DNA from: Pseudomonas sp. BN102
GTDB taxonomy: Bacteria; Pseudomonadota; Gammaproteobacteria; Pseudomonadales; Pseudomonadaceae
DNA length: 64,000 nucleotides
Assembly (NCBI RefSeq): GCF_029871245.1
Contig: NZ_SSON01000065.1
Location: forward strand, 161,546 to 225,545
Direction: 5' to 3'
Shown here: positions 43,469 to 53,138 of the stretch, piece by piece
Numbering within the stretch: the stretch's first letter is position 1
How the letters are laid out: every line of letters starts with the position of its first letter
The notes under the pieces: generated by a model
What the model was told of the DNA's origin: nothing
Database searches by the model: none
The model's input: only the letters and a program-made list of their open reading frames with translations
Translations under genes and position numbers: made by a program

Positions 43469-44467
43469 CTACAACGCGGCGAGGATGCCCTGGCCCACCA
43501 CTCGGGTGGTTTCGAAGCCGAAGTCAGCCTTGCCTTCTTCCAGCAGGAAGTTTTCCACAGCCTTCTCCAGGCGCTTGGCCAGGGCGGGTTTCTGCCAGTG
43601 GTAGCGCAGCAACAAGGCGGTGCTGAGGATCGCGGCCAGGGGGTTGGCGCGGCCGCTGCCGGCGATGTCGGGGGCGCTGCCGTGGATGGGTTCGGCCAGG
43701 GCTATGTCCTGGCCCCAGTTGAGGGAAGGCGCGAGGCCAAGACCGCCGCTCCAGTGGCAGGCGAGGTCGGAGAGGATGTCGCCGAAGAGGTTGCTGGTAA
43801 CGATCAGGTCGAAGGCTTCGGGCTGCTCCACCAGTTGCAGGGCAGCGAGATCCACCAGGCGTTCGTCGAGTTCGGCGGCCCAGCCTTCGCCTTCCAGCAC
43901 TTCGCGGCAGGTGTCGCGGAACAGGCCGCAGGTGACGGGCAGGACATTGGCCTTGTGGACCAGGGTGATGCGTCGGGCCTTGCGTGCCTTGGCCACTTCC
44001 AGCGCGCGCAGGGCCAGGGCCTGGGTGGCGTCGCGGCTGATGACCCATTCGGCGATGGCCACGCCTTCGGATTCCCAGTGTTCGCGGCCGCAGTAGAGGC
44101 CTTCGCTGTTCTCGCAGAGGAGGATGAGGTCGACCCCCGGCCTGGGGGAAATGCTGGGCCAGCTGCGCACCGGGCGCAGGTTGGTGTTGAGCTTGAGCTG
44201 TTGGCGCAATTGCAGGATGGCACTGCGGTAGCCGACGACCCGTTGACCGGTGAGAGACGAGACGGCGCCGAACAGGCCGGCCCCGCACTCGAGCAGGGCC
44301 TGGAAGGTAGCATCCGGCACGGCGCTGCCGTGGCGCTGGAAGCAGTCCCAGCCTGCTTCGGCTTCCACCGTCTGCAGGTCGGGCAGGAGTTTCTCCAGCA
44401 CTTGCACGGCCACCGGCACCACCTCGCGGCCAATGCCGTCCCCGGGAATCACGACAAGCTTGTACAT
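43469..44467 (-). CDS. Isocitrate/isopropylmalate dehydrogenase family protein
   Basis: A 332-residue beta-decarboxylating dehydrogenase. 'MYKLVVIPGDGIGREVVPVAVQVLE' opens the family; 'GYRSAILQLRQQLKLNTNLRPVRSWP' is the substrate loop, 'CENSEGLYCGREH' the N-x-E-G-x-Y motif, 'LFGDILSDLA' the Mg2+ site, and 'EPIHGSAPDIAGSGRANPLAAI' the NAD(P) site. Substrate loop composition does not fit canonical IcdA or LeuB; homoisocitrate, isopropylmalate or tartrate-like acids are possible. It is the third gene of a can-EamA-dehydrogenase operon, four bases after the transporter. Confidence 0.84.
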   Translation of the reverse strand: MYKLVVIPGDGIGREVVPVAVQVLEKLLPDLQTVEAEAGWDCFQRHGSAVPDATFQALLECGAGLFGAVSSLTGQRVVGYRSAILQLRQQLKLNTNLRPVRSWPSISPRPGVDLILLCENSEGLYCGREHWESEGVAIAEWVISRDATQALALRALEVAKARKARRITLVHKANVLPVTCGLFRDTCREVLEGEGWAAELDERLVDLAALQLVEQPEAFDLIVTSNLFGDILSDLACHWSGGLGLAPSLNWGQDIALAEPIHGSAPDIAGSGRANPLAAILSTALLLRYHWQKPALAKRLEKAVENFLLEEGKADFGFETTRVVGQGILAAL

Positions 44468-44471
44468 GGGC

Positions 44472-45383
44472 TCACCTCAGGGAGGGTCGCGTCGCCAACA
44501 ACAGGCCGGCAAAGATCAGCGCCCCACCGAACCAATGGTAAGCCTGCAGTCCCTCGCCCAACAGCAGGTAGCCGAGCAAGGCGGTGAAAACTGGCATCAG
44601 GTAATTGGTGAGCACGGCCTTGGCCACGCCCAGCACGCGGATGCCCTGGTTCCACAGCAGGTAGGCCAGCAGCGAGGCGCAGATGCCGGTGTAGACAATG
44701 GCGGCGAGGTTATCCACAGAGCGTTCGAAGGTCTGCCCGCTGGCCAGTTCCAGCAGGTAGAAGGGCAACAGCAGGGGCACGCCGCAGAGCACCAGCGCCC
44801 CCAGCAACACCAGCGGCGGAAACTGGAAGTAGTGGCTCCAGCGGCGCAACAACAGGGTGTAGAGGGCCCAGTCGAGCACCGCAACGAGCATGATCAGGTC
44901 GCCGGGGTTGAACGACAGCGCGGCCAGTTGCGCCAACCGCCCCTGGGCGATCAGCACCAGCAGGCCGACGGTCGCCACCACAAGGCCGAGCCAGGCGCGC
45001 CTGGGTGGCCATTCGTTGAGCAGCACCCCGGCGCCGATGAAGGTAGCCAGCGGCAGGCAGGTGTTGAGCAGGGTCAGGTTGATGGCCACCGTGGTGCGCG
45101 CGGCGAAGTAGAGCAGCACGCTGAAGGTGCTGATCCCAAGGGCAGCCACCAGCAGCAGGCGCCAGCCGGCACGGCGCAGCTGGCTGCGGTGTTCCCACAT
45201 GGGTCGTGCAACGAAGGGCAGGAGGATGGCGAGGGCCAGGCTCCAGCGCCAGAAGGCCAGGGTGAAGGGCGGGATGGCGTCGTGGAAGGCGCGGGCCACC
45301 AGGGCGTTGCCTGCCCAGAAGAGGCTGGCCACGAGCAGGCCGAGCCAAGCCAGGCCGACGGCCCGGCTGCTTTGTTGTGGCAT
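44472..45383 (-). CDS. EamA/DMT superfamily transporter
   Basis: A 303-residue inner-membrane protein with ten hydrophobic segments in two EamA halves ('LLVASLFWAGNALVARAFHDAIPPFTLAFWRW' and 'ALYTLLLRRWSHYFQFPPLVLLGALVLCGVPLLL... LLWNQGIRVLGVAKAVLTNYLMPVFTALLGYLLLGE'). DMT transporters usually export amino acids or metabolites. It begins three bases after the can stop and ends four bases before the dehydrogenase start, a compact operon. Confidence 0.88.
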   Translation of the reverse strand: MPQQSSRAVGLAWLGLLVASLFWAGNALVARAFHDAIPPFTLAFWRWSLALAILLPFVARPMWEHRSQLRRAGWRLLLVAALGISTFSVLLYFAARTTVAINLTLLNTCLPLATFIGAGVLLNEWPPRRAWLGLVVATVGLLVLIAQGRLAQLAALSFNPGDLIMLVAVLDWALYTLLLRRWSHYFQFPPLVLLGALVLCGVPLLLPFYLLELASGQTFERSVDNLAAIVYTGICASLLAYLLWNQGIRVLGVAKAVLTNYLMPVFTALLGYLLLGEGLQAYHWFGGALIFAGLLLATRPSLR

Positions 45384-45386
45384 GGT

Positions 45387-46031
45387 TCAGTTCTGTCCGA
45401 GTGGGCGCAGGCGGTACTGCGGCGGCAGTTGCTCCATGCCGCTGACGGTAACGTTGAGGTTCTTCCAGATGCCGTCCTTGATGCCGTAGATGCAGCCGTG
45501 GACGGAAAGCTCCTGGCCACGGTGCCAGGCATTCTGGACGATGGTGGTGTGGCTGACGTTGGCCACCTGCTGGATGACGTTCAGCTCGCAGAGGCGGTCC
45601 ACCCGCTCTTCCTCGGTGGCAAACGTCGCCAGGTGGTCGCGCTGCTCGTAGTAGAGGTCGCGGATGGTGCGCAGCCAGCCGTCGATCAGGCCGTACTGGG
45701 TGTCGCGCATGGCGGCGCGGACGCCACCGCAGCCGTAGTGGCCGGTCACCAGTATGTGTTTCACCTTGAGCACGTCCACGGCGTACTGGATGACCGACAG
45801 GCAGTTGAGGTCGGTGTGCAGCACCACGTTGGCCACATTGCGGTGGACGAAGAGGTCGCCGGGCAGCATGCCGACGATCTCGTTGGCCGGCACGCGGGCG
45901 TCGGAGCAGCCAATCCAGAGGAATTCCGGCACCTGCTGCTTGGCGAGCTTGGAGAAGAAGTCCGGGTCGCGCTGCTTGATGTTTTCGGCCCAGCGCGCGT
46001 TGTTGTCGATCAGCTGTTGCAGGTCGCTCAT
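45387..46031 (-). CDS. can: Beta-class carbonic anhydrase
   Basis: A 214-residue zinc enzyme that interconverts CO2 and bicarbonate. Zinc ligands are visible: C and D in 'WIGCSDARVPANEIVGMLPGDLFVHRNVAN' and H and C in 'ILVTGHYGCGGVRAAM'. Length matches Can/CynT2-type clade. First gene of the can-EamA-dehydrogenase operon; a GAGAAG site precedes ATG 46031. Bicarbonate supply for carboxylations may explain the linkage with a decarboxylating dehydrogenase, but this is only inference. Confidence 0.95.
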   Translation of the reverse strand: MSDLQQLIDNNARWAENIKQRDPDFFSKLAKQQVPEFLWIGCSDARVPANEIVGMLPGDLFVHRNVANVVLHTDLNCLSVIQYAVDVLKVKHILVTGHYGCGGVRAAMRDTQYGLIDGWLRTIRDLYYEQRDHLATFATEEERVDRLCELNVIQQVANVSHTTIVQNAWHRGQELSVHGCIYGIKDGIWKNLNVTVSGMEQLPPQYRLRPLGQN

Positions 46032-46101
46032 GCTTCTTCTCCTTTTCTGGCTGGCGCACCTTACGGAGCGCCGGGAGCTTTGGCAATGGCCGGCGTCGGG
46101 C

Positions 46102-46554
46102 TCAGTCGATCAGGGTGCAGGCCATCACCAAGGCGTCTTCACGCCCGCCCACGGCCGGGTAGTAGTCGCGCCGGCGGCCGATCTCGTTGAAGCCGTAACG
46201 CTCATACAGCCGGTAGGCGGACTGGTTGCTCGCGCGCACTTCGAGGAAGCATTCCCCGGCCTGGAGTTCGCGGGCGCGCTCCATCAGGTGCTCCAGCAGG
46301 CGCAGGCCGAGGCCGCGGCCCTGGCTTTCCGGCTTGACGGTGATGTTCAGCAAATGGGCTTCGCCGACTATCACGTTGATCACGCCGTGGCCGACCTGCT
46401 GGCCACCTTCGAACATCAGCCAGCAGTCGTAGGACTTGAGGCTGTCGTTAAAGATGCCGCGGGTCCAGGGGTGGCTGAAAGCGGCAAATTCGATTTTCAG
46501 TACGGCATCGAGGTCCGCCTCGGTCATCGGGCGGAAGGAAACAGCATCGGTCAT
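46102..46554 (-). CDS. rimI: Ribosomal protein S18-alanine N-acetyltransferase
   Basis: A 150-residue GNAT enzyme that acetylates the N-terminal alanine of S18. 'FRPMTEADLDAVLKIEFAAFSHPWTRGIFNDSLKSYDCWLMFEG' and the acetyl-CoA site 'ESQGRGLGLRLLEHLM' plus 'EVRASNQSAYRLYERYGFNEIGRRRDYYPA' are the RimI pattern. Overlaps the upstream psi-like gene by four bases (ATGA-type junction), the order also seen in E. coli holD-rimI. Confidence 0.93.
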   Translation of the reverse strand: MTDAVSFRPMTEADLDAVLKIEFAAFSHPWTRGIFNDSLKSYDCWLMFEGGQQVGHGVINVIVGEAHLLNITVKPESQGRGLGLRLLEHLMERARELQAGECFLEVRASNQSAYRLYERYGFNEIGRRRDYYPAVGGREDALVMACTLID

Positions 46555-47338
46555 TCGGTGTTCTTCCAGCGGCGCATCACACGGCGCATGGCTTGCCAGA
46601 GTTCGGCCTTGCGCTGAGGCTCGTCCATCAACAGTTCGAGGCCCGGCAGTGCCCAGGCGGCGCCCAGGCCTTCGACCTGCAGTTCGCGGTTGAAGGCCTC
46701 GCTATCGGCTTCGCCGGCAAAGCGCACCGCCGGCAATCCCACCAGCCAGAGGCAGGCGCACTCGCCCTGCTCTTCCAGGCGTACACCGACGAAGCCCTGG
46801 ACGAAGTCGCGGGCCGCGTCGGGGCCCTGGTCCATGCTGCCGCGGCTGAGCAGCGGCCAGCGTACCGGCTCGCCGATCAGTTGCGGGCTGTCGGGCAGGC
46901 CGGCGGCGCGCAGCAGGTCTTTCAGCAGCAGGTAGGCCGGGTCGCGGCTCTGGAAGGGCTCACCGGTGGGCAACTCCACCAGCAGCATGCAGTTGCCGGC
47001 GCGCAGCAATTGCATGGAGAAGCGCGGCGGAGGCAGCACTTCGACCTTGGCCGGCGTGGCCTCGGGCTCGGCGCTGGCCTCGAGCTGCACGGCCTGGCGC
47101 GGCGTGCTGCCGGGCCGGGGGATCTCGATCTTCGGCCGGGTGGAGGCCGGGCGCGCTTCGGCGACCGGGCTGGCCGGAGTGGTCTCGGCGACCGGCTTTG
47201 GTGCGTCCTCGAGGGGGACTTCCGGAGCCGGGGCGAGCAGTTCGGGGCGGGAGGGCGCGGCAAAGGGCAATGCCACGCGCGGCAGCCAGGTGGCTACCTG
47301 CATGGCATTGAGATACGCGCGACGACGGAGTTCAGCTA

Positions 47339-47342
<4 letters not shown>
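46551..47342 (-). CDS. Probable DNA polymerase III psi subunit (HolD-like)
   Basis: A 263-residue protein with a short conserved N-terminus, a proline/alanine-rich low-complexity linker of about 90 residues, and a C-terminal domain ('[58 protein letters not shown]'). E. coli HolD sits directly before rimI and begins with an R-x-x-x-L-x-x-L/M-x-I/V-x-x-W segment that binds chi; here '[17 protein letters not shown]' fits. From memory, the P. aeruginosa gene at this position (PA4679) was shown to encode psi. The start is TTG 47342, overlapping the leuA stop; ATG 47303 would cut off the conserved helix. Confidence 0.68.
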
Positions 47343-48889
<1,547 letters not shown>

Positions 48890-49059
48890 GTCTTGCTCCT
48901 CACGGCCCCACCGTGCGTGCGGCCGGGGCTCAGGCTGATGGCGCCGGACTGCTTGTGGCGACGGCTCCAGATCAGGGAATTGTGGCGTGAAAAGCGGTGG
49001 GCGGAAAGGTCGGTGGGCGGGTGGCGGCGAGGGGGAAACCTTTGGCGGAGCTTTTACTG

Positions 49060-49155
49060 TGGAGGCGAATTCATTCGCTAAGGGCTGCGCAGCAGCCCCG
49101 GTGCCCCCCTGGCCGAACCTACGGTCCGGTTAGCGAATAAATTCGCCCCCACGAA
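49060..49155. repeat. Dispersed intergenic repeat, second full copy
   Basis: CTGTGGAGGCGAATTCATTCGC...GCGAATAAATTCGCCCCCACGA with an inner stem around GGGCTGCGCAGCAGCCC. It has the same outer arms as 7967-8066. The remaining part of 48890-49059 is the leuA leader, in which nothing else is recognised. Confidence 0.75.
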
Positions 49156-49171
49156 AAGCGAACAGCCGACC

Positions 49172-51496
49172 TCAGTTGATCGGCGTAGCCGTGAGGTTGG
49201 TGCCGATATCGGCGTTCTGCACCTTGATGCCGTACATGGAAGTGACAGCGCCGCCGGTGGGATGGACGTGTTGCAGGCGCTCGACGTTGACTTCCTTGAA
49301 GTGGATACGGCCGTTCACCGCGAAGCCCAGGGGATCGGGGGTAACCGTCGTGCAGCTGCCACCACTGTTCGTGCAGACCTTGGTTGGCGCCACGTCAAGG
49401 TTGATATCGGCATTGAAGCCATAGCTGTTGGCGTTGGGGTCACTGGGGTTGCCGTCCGAGGTGTAGAAATTATCCACAACCAGTTGGCTGCCGCTGCCGG
49501 CCGCGCCGTTGACGCGGTTGGTTTCCCAGACGATCTGGTTGCGCTTCTCGTCGGTAGCCACGCCATTGCTGCTGCTTTCCACGGCCGTGTCGCGGACGAA
49601 GACGTTCTTCAGCTTCACCGACACCCCTTCGTTGCCCCGGTCTTCCCAGCGCCCGCCGCCGGCCGAGCAGGCGCCGGCATTGGCGCCGCTGCCGCCGACG
49701 CAAAGGGCGCCAGCACCGCCGGAGCTTAGCGCCAGGGTGGAGCCCTGTTCAAAGCGCTTGAGCACCAACCGGCCGAGGCTGGTGCCAGTGCTGCGGTCGC
49801 CCCAGCGCAGGTCGGCGACGTCCAGCTTGGACCAGTAGGAGCCTTTGCTCAGCTCCACGCCGTTGTTGCTCACGTCCACCGAGCCATCGCGAAAGTGCAT
49901 GTCGTAATTGGTGCCGGCCAGCCACAGGCCCTTGCCGTTTTCGTCCACCGTGATCGCGGCGCGGGCGTCGGTGAAGTAGAAGTCGGCGCTGTAGCGCAGG
50001 CCGTCGCCGCTCTTGCCACCCGGCAGCAGGGTGATCTGGCCGTTCAGGGTGAAGTCGTAGGCCGGGAAGATTTCCATCAGCACCAGCAGTTCGGTACCGC
50101 CCTGCAGCGGTGCGGTGGACGAGCCCACCCGCAGGCCGTCGAAACTGTAGCCGCCCTTGATGTTGGCAAGGCCCAGGCGCAGGCCGTCGAAATGGCCGTT
50201 GTAGTTGCCCTTACTCATGTCGCTCTGGGTACCGGCATAGCAGCCGGTGCTCGCCCCGCCCGCGCAGCTCTTGGTCAGGTCCAGGGTGAGCTGGCCGGTG
50301 CCGTGGGTGCGCAGGCCGCTGAACCACATGCTGTTGCCGTTATCGGTGAGGGAAACCGAGCTGTTGGCCATGTTCCAGCTGATATCGGCGGTCAGCCCCT
50401 TGGCCCCAGAGTTGGGATCGCCGCCCGGCCGCAGCTTGAGCCAGTTCTGCCTGGCGCCGTCGTCGGCGAAGTTGAGGTCGATGGCCAAGCTGCCGAGCTT
50501 CTGATTGGTCGGGTTGCCGATGATCAGCCCACCCAGTGTGGCGTTCAGCTTGAGGTCCTGGAACGCCACCTGTGCATAACTGCCGCCCACGTCCTGGGCC
50601 AGGTCGAGCGTCAGGCCGCCGAGGCTGCGCAGGGTGCCGGAGAAGTTCTCGGCGCGCAGGATACCTTCATCCTGGTACTGGAACAGGCTGCTGCCGATAT
50701 TCAGGTCGGGGCGGATGCGGATGCCGTCGCCACTGGCGCCCCCGCTGGCGATGCTGAGGCTGCCGCCCAGGCGCAAGTCCATGCTCAGCCTGCCGAAGCT
50801 GCGGCTGGCGCCGGCGTCGCGCAGGTCCGGCGCATTCGGGGTCACGGGCGAGGCGGCGGGGTCGCCATGGGCGAGGTCGAGGCCGATGCCGCCCACTGTG
50901 CCGATGAAGCGCGCATCCCCCAGGTTCAGCTTGACCTCCTGGCCGCTGCCACCATTGACAATGTCCAGGTAGGCGTTGTCCAGGTAGGTGTCGAAGGACA
51001 GGCCTTTGACGATCAGGTCGAAGCCGTTGTCTCGGTAGTAGAAGGTCACATCGGTGAGGGACAGCCGGCTGTCGTCGATGGAAACGCCGCTGACGCCACT
51101 GGCCCCGCCGCCCTTGAGGTGCAGGGTCGCGCCAAGCGTATAGAAGGCGCGGAAGGCGCCGAAGCTCTTGCTGCTACCGTCCATTTCGATGTTGTTCACC
51201 GCCAGTACCTGGGGGCTTGCGGCGTGCTCGATCTGCAGTTGGCCGTCCTCCACGTCGAGGGTGGAACTGGACGTGCTGGCCCCGCCGTTGGCAGCGCGGT
51301 TGCTCACGTCCCGCAGGTTCAGGCTGCGGCCGTCCTCGCTGTAGCTGACGCTGTCGGCCGACCAGCCCTGGCTGGAGGTTTCCAGGCTGATACCGCCCTG
51401 GCCGCTGACCGAGGACATGGCGGAGTCGTCCAGCGCTTCCATGGCCTGGGCCTGGGAGGCGAGGAGCATACCGAGCAGCAAGGGGGCTGGGCGCAT
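49172..51496 (-). CDS. Large secreted beta-rich protein with N-terminal LS-GQGG motif (gene 4 of secreted operon)
   Basis: A 774-residue exported protein. Signal peptide MRPAPLLLGMLLASQAQA, then at the mature N-terminus MEALDDSAMSSVSGQGGISL. The body is made of repeating beta-strand units rich in Gly, Ser, Asp and Asn (for example 'LRLGGSLSIASGGASGDGIRIRPDLNIGSS', 'LNGQITLLPGGKSGDGLRYSADFYFTDARAAITVDENGKG'), resembling a beta-helix or adhesin, with a few cysteine pairs near the C-terminus. The same motif opens the three upstream proteins of this operon. It resembles DUF6160/Fil-type proteins from Acinetobacter, which I recall only vaguely. AGGAA precedes ATG 51496. Role unknown; cell-surface assembly is a guess. 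Confidence 0.78.
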   Translation of the reverse strand: MRPAPLLLGMLLASQAQAMEALDDSAMSSVSGQGGISLETSSQGWSADSVSYSEDGRSLNLRDVSNRAANGGASTSSSTLDVEDGQLQIEHAASPQVLAVNNIEMDGSSKSFGAFRAFYTLGATLHLKGGGASGVSGVSIDDSRLSLTDVTFYYRDNGFDLIVKGLSFDTYLDNAYLDIVNGGSGQEVKLNLGDARFIGTVGGIGLDLAHGDPAASPVTPNAPDLRDAGASRSFGRLSMDLRLGGSLSIASGGASGDGIRIRPDLNIGSSLFQYQDEGILRAENFSGTLRSLGGLTLDLAQDVGGSYAQVAFQDLKLNATLGGLIIGNPTNQKLGSLAIDLNFADDGARQNWLKLRPGGDPNSGAKGLTADISWNMANSSVSLTDNGNSMWFSGLRTHGTGQLTLDLTKSCAGGASTGCYAGTQSDMSKGNYNGHFDGLRLGLANIKGGYSFDGLRVGSSTAPLQGGTELLVLMEIFPAYDFTLNGQITLLPGGKSGDGLRYSADFYFTDARAAITVDENGKGLWLAGTNYDMHFRDGSVDVSNNGVELSKGSYWSKLDVADLRWGDRSTGTSLGRLVLKRFEQGSTLALSSGGAGALCVGGSGANAGACSAGGGRWEDRGNEGVSVKLKNVFVRDTAVESSSNGVATDEKRNQIVWETNRVNGAAGSGSQLVVDNFYTSDGNPSDPNANSYGFNADINLDVAPTKVCTNSGGSCTTVTPDPLGFAVNGRIHFKEVNVERLQHVHPTGGAVTSMYGIKVQNADIGTNLTATPIN

Positions 51497-51506
51497 GGTC
51501 GGTTCC

Positions 51507-52115
51507 TCAGTTCTTCGGAAAGATCAGCACGCTGCCCTGCATGCGGATGGTGCCGTCGATCTTCGCCGAGAAGATGTTGGTCTGCTGGTAACCGGGATTG
51601 CCGCCGTTGGCGAGGGTACCGGCCTTGTTCTGCCAGCCGCCCTGGTTGGCCACGCCGAAGGCGAAGCTGCCGTCCTTGAAACGCACCTCGTTAGGCAGTC
51701 CGAATGCCAGCACGTCCTGGTTGAAAGCCGCACCATCGCCGCCGAAGCCACTGGTGATGGTGCGGGTATTCAGGGTCAGGCCCTCGAAGCTGAAGATGCC
51801 CTTGAGGTTGTCCAGCACGTACCAGCCGCCGTTGGCCTCGGTACGGATGGCGATGCGCAGGCCGCAAGTTTCCGGAGTGGCGCTGCCGGCGGTGGCGCAG
51901 CTGCGCTGATTGACCGTCCAGGTGGCGGCGTCGTTGGAGGCCGGGGTGTTCCACAGCACGCCGCCGTTCTTGTTGATGCTGAACTCGCCGGAGAGGTAGA
52001 CCCCGCCCTGCCCGCTCAGTTGGCTCAGGTCGGCGTCTTCCAGCGCCTGCAGCTCGGCCCGTGCCAGGCTCGGCAGCATCAGCAGCGCCGTCAGGTAGAG
52101 CACCTTAGAGGTCAT
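51507..52115 (-). CDS. Secreted protein with LS-GQGG motif (gene 3 of secreted operon)
   Basis: A 202-residue exported protein: signal peptide MTSKVLYLTALLMLPSLARA, then ELQALEDADLSQLSGQGGVYL at residues 21-41. The body is beta-rich with 'SFEGLTLNTRTITSGFGGDGAAFNQDVLAFGLPNEVRFKDGSFAFGVANQGGWQNK', ending IRMQGSVLIFPKN. One cysteine pair (SCATAGSATPETCGL). The start overlaps the end of gene 2 by 11 bases, and the stop is ten bases before gene 4. GAGGGTGA precedes ATG 52115. No known domain. Confidence 0.78.
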   Translation of the reverse strand: MTSKVLYLTALLMLPSLARAELQALEDADLSQLSGQGGVYLSGEFSINKNGGVLWNTPASNDAATWTVNQRSCATAGSATPETCGLRIAIRTEANGGWYVLDNLKGIFSFEGLTLNTRTITSGFGGDGAAFNQDVLAFGLPNEVRFKDGSFAFGVANQGGWQNKAGTLANGGNPGYQQTNIFSAKIDGTIRMQGSVLIFPKN

Positions 52116-53136
52116 GACTGGTCACCCTCAGGTAGTTGATGCCGAGGCCCTGGATGGCGTTGTAGCCGAAGTTGTAGCCGCCACTGCTGAAGCTGCCGCT
52201 GCCGGCCTGAAGGCTGTTGATGACGATGTTGGTACGCGGGGCATTGGCGTAGAAGTCGGCGGCCAGGGCGTCCTTCTGTGCCTGGGTGGTGCCGGAGGCA
52301 GTGGGGTTGGGCAGTTCGAGCACGAACTGGCCGTTGCTGCTCACGTCGAACAGCAACGGCTGGGTCTTGCCGTAGCCGAGGGAAATGTTGGCGTAGGCGT
52401 TGTTGAGGAAGATGGTGCGGTCGCGCTGCTCAGTGGCGGTGGTGCAGCCGCTGGTGTTGGCCGCGCAGCTCATGATCTGCAGGCTCTTGGTGAATAGGTT
52501 GATGCGTGCCTCGCCGACCATCTGGTTGCGGCTGCTGTCACCCCACAGGCGCAGGTAGGAGCCGTCCATCGCCAGCTCGGCGAAGTCCAGATTGAGGATA
52601 TCGGTGCGCCCGGCGGCCACCTGGAAGTCGAAGCGTATCCCCAGGTCGACCTTCTCGCTGGCCCGGCTGGAGCAGTTGTTGCCTGCCGCGGCGAAACCGG
52701 TGATGCAGGGCTGGCCGGCGGCACCGGTGAGGCGCTCGGGGAACACGAATTCGAGGACGGTGACGTTGCTGGGGGTGGTCTGCACCCACTGCCCGTCGTC
52801 GCGCAGGGTAAGCATGGCTTCGCCCTTGGCCAGGTTGAGGGCGAAGGGTTGGCTGAGCCGGCCGATGGTCACCGGGCTGAGGTTTGCGCCTTTGTTGCTG
52901 CCGGCGGCGCCGAGGTAGAACTCCTTCACCGCGATAGGCACGTTCTGCCCGCTACCATTGGTGATGTCGTTGATGGTGATGGTGGCGTTGCCGGCATCCA
53001 TCAGCACGCTGTCCAGCACGAAGCCGATCCCCGCCCCCTGCACGCCGGACAACTCCTGGTCGTCCAGGGCCTGGAGTTCGGCCCGCGCCAGGCTTGCGAG
53101 CAGGGCGAAGCCCAGCAAAGGCAGCGATCTCGGCAT
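52105..53136 (-). CDS. Secreted protein with LS motif (gene 2 of secreted operon)
   Basis: A 343-residue exported protein: signal peptide MPRSLPLLGFALLASLARA, then ELQALDDQELSGVQGAGIGF (motif variant G-A-G-I). The body is polar and beta-rich ('VPIAVKEFYLGAAGSNKGANLSPVTIGRLSQPFALNLAKGEAMLTL', 'NLDFAELAMDGSYLRLWGDSSRNQMVGEARINLFTKSLQIMSC') with two cysteine pairs. The frame continues upstream to 54141 but that part is antisense-phase sequence within gene 1; ATG 53136 with the signal peptide is the real start. It begins two bases after gene 1 ends. Confidence 0.78.
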   Translation of the reverse strand: MPRSLPLLGFALLASLARAELQALDDQELSGVQGAGIGFVLDSVLMDAGNATITINDITNGSGQNVPIAVKEFYLGAAGSNKGANLSPVTIGRLSQPFALNLAKGEAMLTLRDDGQWVQTTPSNVTVLEFVFPERLTGAAGQPCITGFAAAGNNCSSRASEKVDLGIRFDFQVAAGRTDILNLDFAELAMDGSYLRLWGDSSRNQMVGEARINLFTKSLQIMSCAANTSGCTTATEQRDRTIFLNNAYANISLGYGKTQPLLFDVSSNGQFVLELPNPTASGTTQAQKDALAADFYANAPRTNIVINSLQAGSGSFSSGGYNFGYNAIQGLGINYLRVTSHDL

Positions 53137-53138
53137 CT

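Noticed and set aside
44250..46190. 646-residue frame antisense to the can operon
   Set aside because: Gln/His/Gly-rich shadow of three well-supported genes.
48890..49059. Leucine attenuator upstream of leuA
   Set aside because: No short leader frame with leucine codons and no terminator/antiterminator pair could be found.
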